A stretch of DNA of 64,000 nt. Source: Charina bottae. Taxonomy: Eukaryota; Chordata; Lepidosauria; Squamata; Charinaidae. Location of the stretch: positions 13,130,501 to 13,194,500 of the forward strand of contig JALMGJ010000015.1 of NCBI GenBank assembly GCA_023362775.1, written 5' to 3'. The notes under the pieces are model-generated. The model saw only the letters and a program-made list of their open reading frames with translations. It was not told where the DNA came from and ran no database searches. Of this stretch, positions 1 to 9,702 are shown piece after piece. The number at the start of each line of letters is the position of its first letter. Positions within the stretch are counted from its first letter, which is position 1. Made by a program: the position numbers and the translations under genes.

Positions 1-1511
1 TAGGATTTTGACAATGAACCAGCAGTATAATATTACGTTTTCTGAGATCAACCATTATAAACATGTCACAACGTGAAATGGGTGGCTATATAAATTTAAT
101 AAATAAACAAATCAGAACTTAAAGGTTATTCATTGCATATATTATGGAAGGTTGTTTCCCACCAGACTTGGGTACCAGAAAGTCATTTCAAAAGCATGAC
201 CCTGCTTTTTGCAGGAAATCACCTATTCTGTGATAAAGAATCTGACTCTGCAGTGTTTCAATTCTTAAGTGAAATTATTGTGATAGTAAACAAAAGATGG
301 TATTTATTACTCCCAGACATGTGTTTTGCATAGTTAACTATCTAGAAACACTCTAAATATAGTACATAGACCAACAGGGCTTATTCTCACTGTCTGACAT
401 ATTTTAGAGTATTCTTTCACAACAGATTACAGTTGTGAGTCACAATACGAAACAAAACAAAGCTAGAGTTAAGAGCTTCTCTTAATATAAAATATATTTA
501 GAAGGATTCAGAATACATGCTATTTTATAGCCATGGTTAGCACATATTCAATTTTCTTCCCTTCCATCACCAATCATTACAAAGGGGACTATCCATGAAA
601 ATAAAGGGACTATCCACAGACAAAATAAGAAAATACCATAACTGATTTACTGAAACCAAATGGAAAGCAACATCAGCCAAGCATCCTACAATAACACTAG
701 ATAGGGGACACTTCTTATTTTGAAGAGAAGTCCAAGCAGAAAGGTCAGACGCAACTGCCATGCCAACGCTCCAGCAGTCAGCCTACTTTGCATAGGATTA
801 AGGCTCCGGCTATTTAGGGTGAGATCTCTGGCGCATCCACCCCGACCGCACAGGCTCTCAACCCCTACACAGAGACCCGAGCCTCCCGTTTTAGTATATT
901 ATAGTAGCTTAGAACAGCGGCCGCCAGGCAGGCCAGATTCAAGCTGCCAAGGAGCGCCCTTCACCCTGGGCCGGCCCTGCATCCCCAAGGGGAGGGAAGG
1001 TGCAGCGCCAGAAGCCCCGGCTCGGGCAGAGGATTCCCCCAGGCGCAAATCACCTGCCCCAACCCAGGGCCCTCCAAGCGAGGTGGACAGCAGCGGGGGA
1101 TGGGTGTGGTTGTCACATCCACCTGGCGGGCTCAGGCCGGGGGAGGCTGCCGCGCACCGCTGCCTGTGCAGGGAGGGCAGGGCTGGCTAGCCGGGAGCAG
1201 CCCTTCCGCCCTCCTGGCAGGGCAGCTCCCCCGTGGCTCAGCGGCACGAGGCGCCCCTCCCAAGGGCGGAGGACGCCGAGCCACCTCGCCCCGGGGAAGA
1301 GTGCCCGGGAAAATCGGGGGCGACGGGGTGCAGGGGCAAAGAGGCCGCCCGGGGCGCCCTTCGCTAAAGCCGGGCCTCCGCGACAGCCCACGGCCAGCCC
1401 GGCGAAGCCGAGTCCCACCTGAGAGGGAAAATATGCAACTCCCTCCCCGCGCCAAGCATCCCGAAATCCACTCCGCGCAGTCGGAAGCCTCCGCCCGGCC
1501 CGGCTGCTCAC
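1..1511 (-). other. DYNC1LI2: 5' part of DYNC1LI2 intron 1
   Basis: Sequence downstream of the exon 1 donor. The part above about 850 is GC- and CpG-rich and belongs to the promoter island; below that it is AT-rich. I see no second exon (the P-loop exon of the family is absent) and no recognisable transposon. Long open frames on both strands in 720-1640 come from the base composition of the island. Confidence 0.6.
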
Positions 1512-2130
1512 CAGAGGCTCTGGCCTTCCTCCTCTTCGCTAGGGAGGTCTGCAGCCAAGGGCCCGTCCGGCTCCAGCAGCTTCTTCTCTGCCAACACCGG
1601 CGCCATCTTGCCAACGGCAGCCGCCACAAAGAGTGACCTCATCCGCCCAGGCTCCGCCGAGAGGACCCCGACTTTCCCACACGCTCTGTTAAGGACCCCG
1701 CCTGTCCTGGCTGGTGCCTGATCTTTGCCTCCCTATTGGAATACTTTTCCGACGCTCGACGCTCGTTCGTCGCTTCATCAGCAGAGTGGCTTTGGAGAAG
1801 TACAGCAGCCATACGCAGAGTGGCTTTGGAGGGGTCAAGTTTTGCCCACGGGAGGCTGATCCACTCCTTTCAGTCAGGCAGTTCTGAGGACACCACCAGC
1901 AGCGGATTTTCGCTGGACGATGAGTTCAAGATTTTCGGGCCGCCGCCCAGAGTTTGCGCCAATTAGGGACCCCTAGCGCCGGCAAGGAGCACTGCAGGTT
2001 CGTTGGCTACGCCCGAATGTTTCCAGCACAATACAGGAGTGCAGATGAATAGCTCAGCTTGGCCCCGCCCCTTTCTCATCACAGCTCAAGGAGGATGCCG
2101 AGCTTGCGGGAGGCATGCGGTGTCACGCCG
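880..2130. promoter_or_regulatory. CpG island / DYNC1LI2 promoter region
   Basis: Dense CG dinucleotides and GC-rich sequence surround the first exon of DYNC1LI2 (ATG at 1606), as expected for a housekeeping promoter. There is no obvious TATA box on the minus strand just upstream of the ATG. A short direct repeat (cagagtggctttggag) occurs twice at about 1783-1832. Transcription start sites cannot be placed from sequence alone. Confidence 0.7.
1512..1606 (-). CDS. DYNC1LI2: DYNC1LI2 exon 1 (N-terminus of cytoplasmic dynein 1 light intermediate chain 2), partial gene
   Basis: Read on the minus strand from the ATG at 1606-1604, the exon encodes 31 codons plus two bases. It begins MAPVLAEKKLLEPDGP and ends with the acidic run SEEEEGQSL, then W split by the splice site. 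This matches the vertebrate DYNC1LI2 N-terminus as I remember it (MAPV..EKKLL ... SEEEEGQSLW). The donor is GTGAG at 1511-1507. The protein is a subunit of the cytoplasmic dynein 1 motor; its GTPase-like fold and adaptor-binding C-terminus are encoded by later exons. Those lie off the low-coordinate end; I found none in 1-1511. The start lies in a CpG island, and the bases around the ATG (CAAGATGGCGCC) also resemble a YY1 site. The neighbour order (TERB1 next, same strand) supports the call. Confidence 0.9.
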
Positions 2131-2247
2131 TTTTATAACAGCGCGAGATGCAAGGCTGAATCCCACGCTGAGCCAAGAGCAGTGGTGTGAAACGCCCAAA
2201 TAGTTTGAAGGACCGCAAAAGCAGAGAGCGAGCGCACGTTTAAAGCA

Positions 2248-3070
2248 TAATGGTCTAGTGGTTAAGGCAATGGACTAGAAACCAGGATACTGAGAATTCT
2301 AGTCCCGCCTTAGGCATGAAAGCCGGCTGGGTGACCTTGGACTAGTCACTCTCTCTCAGCCCTAGGAAGGAGCCAATGGGAAACCAGGAGATTGAGAGTT
2401 CTAGTCCCGCCTTAGGCATGAAAGCCGGCTGGGTGACCTTGAGCCAGTCCCTGTCTCTCAGCCCTAGGAAGGAGCCAATGGCAAAAGCAGGAGACTGAAA
2501 GTTCTAGTCCCGCCTTAGGCATGAAAGCCGGCTGGGTGACCTTGGGCCAGTCACTCTCTCTCAGCTCTAGGAAGGAGCCAATGGCAAACCAGGAGACTGA
2601 GAGTTCTAGTCCCGCCTTAGCCATGGAAGCCGGCTGGGTGACCTTATGCCAGCCCTGTCTTTCAGCCGTGGAAAGGAGCCAATGGGAAACCAGGAGACTG
2701 AGAGTTCTAGTCCCGCCTTAGGCATGAAAGCCGGCTGGGTGACCTTGGGCCAGTCACTCTCTCTCAGCTCTAGGAAGGAGCCAATGGCAAACCAGGAGAC
2801 TGAGAGTTCTAGTCCCGCCTTAGGCATGGAAGCCGGCTGGGTGACCTTATGCCAGCCCTGTCTCTCAGCCCTAGGAAGGAGCCAATGGGAAACCAGGAGA
2901 CTGAGAGTTCCAGTCCCGCCTTAGGCATGAAAGCCGGCTGGGTGACCTCGGGCCAGTCCCTCTCTTCCAGCTCACCTCACAGGGTTGTTGTGGGGAAAGG
3001 AGGAAGGAGTATTAGGTATGTTCACTGCCTTGAGTTATTTATAAAAATAATAATAAAGGCAGGATAGAAA

Positions 3071-3114
<44 letters not shown>

Positions 3115-3115
3115 A
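2248..3115 (+). repeat. Sauria-type tRNA-derived SINE with seven tandem internal copies, ending in (TAAA)n
   Basis: The head has a tRNA-like A box (tggtctagtggttaagg) and a B box (ttctagtcccgcc). The tail (acagggttgttgtgggg ... agttatttataaaaataat) is the Bov-B-related 3' end known from Sauria SINEs. Between them, a segment of about 100 bp containing the B box, 'aagccggctgggtgacctt' and 'ctaggaaggagccaatgg' is repeated. B boxes lie near 2297, 2398, 2499, 2603, 2702, 2805 and 2907. A TAAA microsatellite (about 3069-3115) closes the element. It lies between DYNC1LI2 and TERB1. Confidence 0.85.
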
Positions 3116-3116
3116 A

Positions 3117-4866
3117 ACTTTAGCCGTCATGGTAATAGCTGCTCCTTAGTCATTCTTTTCATATTTATTTCTACAAATGTTGTCATATTACATGCTTCTT
3201 TAAAAGACAATGTGATCATTTTGATTTATACAGTATCAATATGCAACATAAACACACTGGGCAAGTAGTAGCATATCTTCAAAATTAAGCGTTGGTGGAA
3301 AGAGCCTCTCACACGTACAATCCCCAGATGTAAACGGAGCTGCCAAAGTCATACATTTTGAGCAACATACATTCAGTTTATGTTATACATCAGTTTCACT
3401 GAGGTTGGGTATTTCTGCTCTTTTCATTGTTCTGTAAAAGAGAAAATGACACAAAGATAAACATATGAATCTTGTATCGATTACTCATTGCCTCCAGTAT
3501 GGCTGTAGGGCTGAAGTAATCAGGAAAGGGATACGACTAGCTTTGACTGTTTCCCCCATCACCACCTGATCATATTTCTTAGTCCTTCTAAGCTGATTTA
3601 CCCAACTAGCTATTAACTTTAAGGTGTCTAGCTCAAAAAAATGTATTATTCAGGATTAAATTACAATTCTTTTACCAAACCCTGGACCCCTTGGGATGGT
3701 CTACTATGGGAAGATTATGAACTCCAAACTGCACTCAGAAATGGATCCGAAGCTATTAACTGTAACGTGATATAGTGCCAGCATCTTATCCAAGATGTGC
3801 GTTAATAATGATTTCAGGGCCAAATCCTGGACTGAGTTTGGCCATGCTAATTTATGCTTGGATATCTTGATCCAGTACCTCAGAGTTACGGTACCAGTTT
3901 TAGCCAATGAAAGCTGCATCCTCCAGTGACAAAACTGAATCTAAACACCTACAGGCTGAAAATGGAAGTCTTACGGAAAATATGAACGATCCATAAACAT
4001 GAGACTTTTCATAGAGGCCTCCAGGGCTGCCAAATGTGGGTAAACCAAACTATCAAACAACGGTCATTTGCCACTTCTGCCATTTTTGAGCAGAAAGTAC
4101 GACAGTTGCATTAAATTTCTAAAAAGTATAGTATAAAAGTTTTGGGGGATAAAAATTTCTCTCCAAAAATATCCCAGAAGCCAAGGGACTTTGGCTCTGG
4201 GCTACAGAGGTTCTGCCTGATTATGTCGTCATATCACTGAAGAGGAAGTGGGGAGATTTTAGACCTGCTATAATTCTACTTTGTACTGTACTAGTTCTCT
4301 AAAACTCTAGTAGAGCTCAAGGGAAAGATTTTTTTGTTTAGTTTTTCAGTTCCAACCTAATGTTCCAACTTTCATTTTCATATACGTCTCACATGGGTTC
4401 TCTTCCTCTTTATCAAGTGGATGTTATTAAACCAAGATGAACCACATGAAACATGAAACCAGCTACTGACACTGCAGTATTAACCAAGAAGAGAGGAAAT
4501 TGTGGACGTCCAGATTCTGCTGGAAATCGTAACTCAGCAACATCTGGAGGCCAGGGGTTCCCCATCTCTGCAGATAAATCACTTCCATTTTTAAAATGTT
4601 ACTAGTTAGTATCTTTATTGCAGTCACTGACCAGCTTTTTATCCCATTTTTGTAAAAGGGTTAGAGCTCAAATTAAGATCCAGAGACATTTTCTAGATGG
4701 ATGCAATGGCAGCTGAGTCTACCAACTGATGTTACTTTTCAGCATTTTGGGAGGTATTGCTACCAGAGGCTTTCCTATTTTTTAATTAATTAGTTAAACA
4801 ATTTCCAGAGGAGAGATTGGGGACCAGGGGGAATACTGTTTAAAAACTAAACTCAAAACTAAAAGC
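3117..4866. other. Intergenic, DYNC1LI2 to TERB1
   Basis: AT-rich unique-looking sequence. The only repeat-like piece is at about 4504-4572 (annotated separately). No conserved exon was recognised on either strand. The TERB1 3' UTR may extend into this region. Confidence 0.4.
4504..4572. repeat. Fragment of a hAT-like MITE ('caacatctggaggccaggggttcccc' type)
   Basis: The words 'cagcaacatctggaggcc' and 'aggggttccccatc' match the end of a widespread amniote MITE whose interior reads 'actacaactcccatcatccc'. Only one end is visible here. Related copies lie at about 27868-27990 and 62958-63080. Confidence 0.5.
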
Positions 4867-4915
4867 TATCACCATGACTGTCTGTAGCTTGAATCATGTC
4901 AACTGGATTTCTATT

Positions 4916-4970
4916 TTCTCAGTGGAAACGTTTCGCTCCTTATCCAAGGAGCTTCTTCAGTCTGAGCAAA
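4916..4970 (-). ncRNA. Hammerhead-ribozyme-like core in PLE terminal arm (minus strand)
   Basis: On the minus strand, CTGAAGA (4960-4954) is followed by GCTCCTT-GGAT-AAGGAGC, a perfect 7-bp stem II with a four-base loop, then GAAAC (4934-4930) and GTTT. This is the C-U-G-A-N-G-A ... GAAA core arranged as in the minimal type I hammerheads described in Penelope-like elements. Stem III is only the AC/GT pairs. Stem I is short, with CTCAG upstream able to pair with CTGAG downstream. Activity is not shown. Confidence 0.65.
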
Positions 4971-4985
4971 GTTAGTAAGGGAACT

Positions 4986-5038
4986 TTGCTCAGACTGAAG
5001 AAGCTCCTTGGATAAGGAGCGAAACGTTTCTACTGAGA
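4986..5038 (+). ncRNA. Hammerhead-ribozyme-like core in PLE terminal arm (plus strand)
   Basis: Mirror copy of the core in the other arm: CTGAAGA at 4995-5001, perfect stem II (GCTCCTT/AAGGAGC), GAAAC at 5021-5025, then GTTTC. Both strands of this small insertion therefore carry a candidate ribozyme. Confidence 0.65.
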
Positions 5039-5148
5039 AAATAGAAATCCAGTTGACATGATTCAAGCTACAGACAATTCCACCTGGATGACTGAGAACC
5101 TTCATAGACATATCACCATGACTCCAATTGCAATGTACATCTATCAAA

Positions 5149-5283
5149 TCAAATTTCAGGATTTTTTTTTAGTGTATACATAGAGTTAAACTTTGCTTCA
5201 GGGGTACAAACATCTATGTAAATTACTTCATGCTTGATCCTCTTTAGTTCCAAACTAAGCTTTTCATTTAGCAGGACTGCATT
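5149..5283 (-). CDS. TERB1: TERB1 candidate terminal exon
   Basis: After exon 16 (phase 0), the minus strand has an acceptor (gatgtttcag, AG at 5285-5284) followed by 44 sense codons beginning NAVLLNEKLSLELKRIKHE, then TGA at 5151-5149. Phase and acceptor fit, but as I remember it the human protein ends only about eight residues after the Myb domain, so this longer tail is unconfirmed. Alternative acceptors at about 5381 and 5350 give 21- to 25-codon tails. Confidence 0.35.
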   Translation of the reverse strand, partial: NAVLLNEKLSLELKRIKHEVIYIDVCTPEAKFNSMYTLKKNPEI

Positions 5284-8200
5284 CTGAAACATCTGTGGGC
5301 TCTTCCCACTAAAGAGTCACAAGCATGACAGTTGCATAGCCTTCTCTGAAATGCAAGAGGACAATCTTATTCCACTAAAAGAGTAAATACTCATGGTTAG
5401 CTCAATGTTTCTCTCATTCACTCACCCCACGTAGAAAACAGCTACAAAAACAGAAATACCTGTAACTTGCGGTATTTCTTAGCAAGATCGACATTTGTCC
5501 GTCCTTTCTGAAACGGGTAGGCCCATAAAATTGAATTCCAATGATGCCCCATTTTCCTTACACCTTCCAAAAGATATTTTATTTCTTCTGATGTAAAATC
5601 TTTCCTGATTCTCCGTCTCCTTTTTTTCAAAGTTGTTGCAGGCCTATTTGACAGATGAGTTTCGGTATTCTGCAAAGTTAATTAAAACAGCACACCAAGT
5701 TTCAGTATAAGCCCTAAGAACACTGTATCAGGTGTTCAGATTTATAGCCAGATATTAATACACAAAATGTTGGTATTCAGGTGGCCGTACCTCATCTTCA
5801 AATGGATGGTTTTCACTCAGGTCCTGGTCTTGAAGACTATAATTCTGTTCCATTGTTTGGTTCTTTGAATATGCATCCCATTGAAGATTTGCTGTTTGAA
5901 ACAAAGTATTATTTGCTTATTCAGAATTTCTGAAAATTACCAAAAGAGTGGGGTAAACTAGATATTACTACAAGGGATAATGTTGCCTTGGCACACCTAA
6001 CTCTTTCCCAGCTGTTGAGCTTCTCTTGCAAAAGAATCTCTGGACATCATGGTTACCACTATTATATGTAGAAGTATTCTTGTTAGATATAATATATCTT
6101 TTCAACTTCCTTTTATATTGCATCTCAGATTCTAGAATAATTTTGTGTTGTTCACATAGATGTTGACAAGATTGCAGAGTCTTGCTAAAATTTCGGCTGT
6201 TTAAGGAAAGTCCTCCTGTTCTACAACCTGAAAAATATAATATTATAGAAATAAAATGTTACAGATACAGGACATTAAACTACTTAATATTTCAGATTTA
6301 TTTTCTGTTTAAACACATTGTGATAAATGCATCACTAAACTTAGAAAATGCTTATTGGAAAATGTTCAATAGATCTAGCACAGATATCCTATAACTGGCC
6401 AAAAATACAAAATTATGAAAAAAAGACTTCCTTTGCATGAGTTTTCAAAAGGTGCAATAAAAACTTGCAATTTTAATTTTAAAATATACTTGAAGTTTGC
6501 AAAAGAAAGAAGGAATTTATGGGGTAAACCTAACTCACAGATGGGCTTGTAGAATTGTCCTGCAGGCCATTATATCCTCACAGAAAAGCCAAAATAGGAC
6601 TTTTCTGCTAGGCAAGGAAGGAGCCAAGTTATACAACAGCAAACACCCCAGACGAGGGCATGATATTGATACGTAGCCAGACCAGATTGAGGGCAGTCCC
6701 AGAAAATAATTCTCATTATCCATGACCTCTTGCTACATCCACATTGATATGACTAATATTAGGAATGTTGGCTCAAACCTCCTGACAATTTTGGCCACTT
6801 TGGATTGGCTGGCTGGCTGAAATCCTACCTGGGGTGTCATTACTGTTGAACTCAGTGGGACTTCCTTCCAAACAGAAAATCCTATGCGCATCCTTAAAAT
6901 AAGTTTTTAGAAAATTACCTGAACACCTGAGTTCTCTTATTTTAGCAGGAACAGTCAGAACATGGCCCACCCCTCTGCTTGGGCTGCTTGGATATTGTAG
7001 CTCTTTGAAAAATAAAGTATCTATGTGAAATGCATTGATAAATGGATGTATTTACTTTTATATATTGCCAATGTATTTAAAAAGAATTAGACTGAAATAC
7101 TGTAATACACGCCAAAATACATAAAAACTAGTTGCCAACTAACATTCCCAGATTAAACTTTTGATCTATTAATTTAATCATTAACTCAGATATACTAGTT
7201 TTCTTTGTATGATACAGCAACATAGGGCTTGTATTGATAATATTTAGCTTAAAAATTTATTCTAGTCCTTCAAAAGATTGTTAAAAAGTATTAAAATCAT
7301 ATTTTCAATGTAAAGCAAACTTACTATTGATGTAATTCTACACATATTCTACACATGCTAGCACTTAGCCATTTTGAGTAGCATATCACAGCATGTAGCT
7401 ATGTCCCTTTTTGTCATCCATATAAAAGAATATTATTTATAAAAATCAAATTGAAAATAGAGTAATATTTAGATAAATTATATCTACCTGTACTTTGAAA
7501 CTTTTGGGTTGGGCTTTTTACTACAAAATCTGGTCTCTTAAAAAAGCATTCACTGAAAAGATTAAAAGAATATTATTGAGAATTTTAGTTTGGAGATTTC
7601 ATTGACAGATGCCTCAAAAGTACTTCAATTTTTCATACTGCACTGCTAACTGAGGAACATACAGTGTCCGGTCATGGGTGTCCACAGCTTCGTTTGTCAA
7701 ATGATAAAAGCAATATTGCACTTTTGTGCCACAAACTTCATCTCTTTTGAACATGCATACAACACCATGACACACATACCAAATGGGCAGGGCTTGCGTT
7801 GTGACAGCACAATACTGCTTTTGTCAGACTGACCAATTTGACGACCCCAGAAGATGATACTGTGCATATTTCACATTCAGACACAAATTTGGAAGATTTC
7901 CCCACCCTATGATTTATCTATATCATGCTTCAGAAAAAATTACTAGAATAGCATACATAGTTCCTGTATGTGGCATTATCCAGAAGTCATGAATTAGTAT
8001 GACAGATGCAAGTTGATTTCTAACTTTGAAAGAAACATTTTGATAACAGTAAAGCTTCCTGTACAATTTAGGATGGAATTCTAGACCATTCAGAATTCAT
8101 CACAAAACTTCAGAAGGAATTAGATACTATAAGTGGACCTTTGTAACTTAAAATAACTGGATCTAAGCATAGCTAAATCTGGAAGCAACCCAATACTACA

Positions 8201-9614
8201 TTTTCATTTGAAAATCTGATTTACAATTAAGATCAAAGTAGCAAGCCAGTTTTATACAGAAGATCCTAGGTACAGTACCTTGCTTCAGCATCACCTTTTC
8301 TAAAATCACGAAAACTGTTTTTATTTGTAATGTAGGCTTCATTTATGCTGGGTGTTGTCATTTTTTCAGTTGCATGAAGATTATTATGATCATTTTGAGT
8401 GAGTAAAGCATCCGTTGAATTCCTATTGGCAGGCTTCAATTGTTCTATCCTGGAAGAACTATTTTCAAATTTAGAAGTATTCTGCACATTAGTAATAACA
8501 TTTTGTAGTGGGCGCTTCACTTCTGAATATATTTTGCCGTTATTAGAGGGCTGCTTGCTGGAATTCGTTTGAAGATGTTTGGTCATAGCCTGCAGAAACT
8601 TGTTTTGAGGGATATCATCATCAATTAATACTTCTCTTCTGACATTTTCCTACGTTCAAAAACAGCAGTGAAAGGAAACAAATGCATAGAAAGAAAACAA
8701 AGCTGTAGGACAGGACCAGGTCCAACATGATTGTAGGTGTTAAACAGAACAAAACAAGCATTACACCTTCTGCTTGACTATAAAAACAACAGGAAAGCCA
8801 GTGAGAAACTGATCTCAAGAAAGCTCAATAATATGGATTACTATTTGGATGTAACCCATTAAATTAGTATCATGACTGAATAATTTCCCCAGCAGCTACT
8901 GCTTTCAAGAAATCAAACCTATATGTAAAACAACACTCAAAATAGCTAGAAGGGACCATCAAGCACTGACAGGGGAATGGAATTTCACTGTGTTCATTTT
9001 TAAAATGCAAACGAGCATAGCATGTTGAGTTATTATTAATTCCAAGAACTGAAAGACTGGAATAAAAAAATACAACCAGATTCTACCGAGAATGTCAGAA
9101 GAGGCTGTTATGTGTGCATGGTGCCTGCACAGAATGATCTCCTGGCTTTTGCTAGTACTGGAGAAGACCCATGCAGCAATCCCCACATCCTTCCCACCAG
9201 CACTTCCGACAGGCACAGGCCTGCACCTTCGGGCTCTGCCAAGCGAGATGGAGGAAACCACATGAAGCCCTCTGAGTAAAAATGCACTCCATCACAGCAT
9301 AAAGCACCTCATCCAGGTGACCACAAAGAAGATGCCACTCCTCTGTACAGTATTGTTCTGCTAATTTGCTCTTGGGGAGTAAAGATTGCAATATCAGGTG
9401 CCATGCTGTCACAGCAGAATGCTACCCCTATCGCTATATAGACAGATAAAAATGCCTTTGCTGTAATTCCCAGCAAATTGAAGAAATGAAAGGTCAAGGT
9501 AGTAAGATGCAGTGATGCCTAAATTGTAGACATATTGTTTATATAAATAGGATATATATACAGTATATATATACAGTATGTATGTGTGTATGTATGCATG
9601 TATGTATGTATGTA

Positions 9615-9702
<88 letters not shown>

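Larger units (their letters stand above)
4880..5110. mobile_element. Short Penelope-like insertion: palindrome of two facing PLE terminal sequences, 13-bp target duplication
   Basis: Two arms of about 93 bp (about 4880-4972 and 4980-5073) are near-perfect reverse complements around a loop of about 7-10 bases. Each arm is the terminal sequence also found at both ends of the PLE at 30998-32477 (words 'gcttgaatcatgtcaactgg' and 'tattttctcagtggaaacg'). The right end continues with 'ccacctggatgactgagaacc', which occurs inverted at the left end of that PLE. The 13-bp target duplication tatcaccatgact is at 4867-4879 and 5111-5123. There is no coding sequence. It lies just beyond the proposed last exon of TERB1. 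Confidence 0.8.

Noticed and set aside
720..1636. Open frames of 130-178 codons in the GC-rich block
   Set aside because: Low stop-codon frequency in a CpG island; only the 95-bp minus-strand exon matches a known protein.
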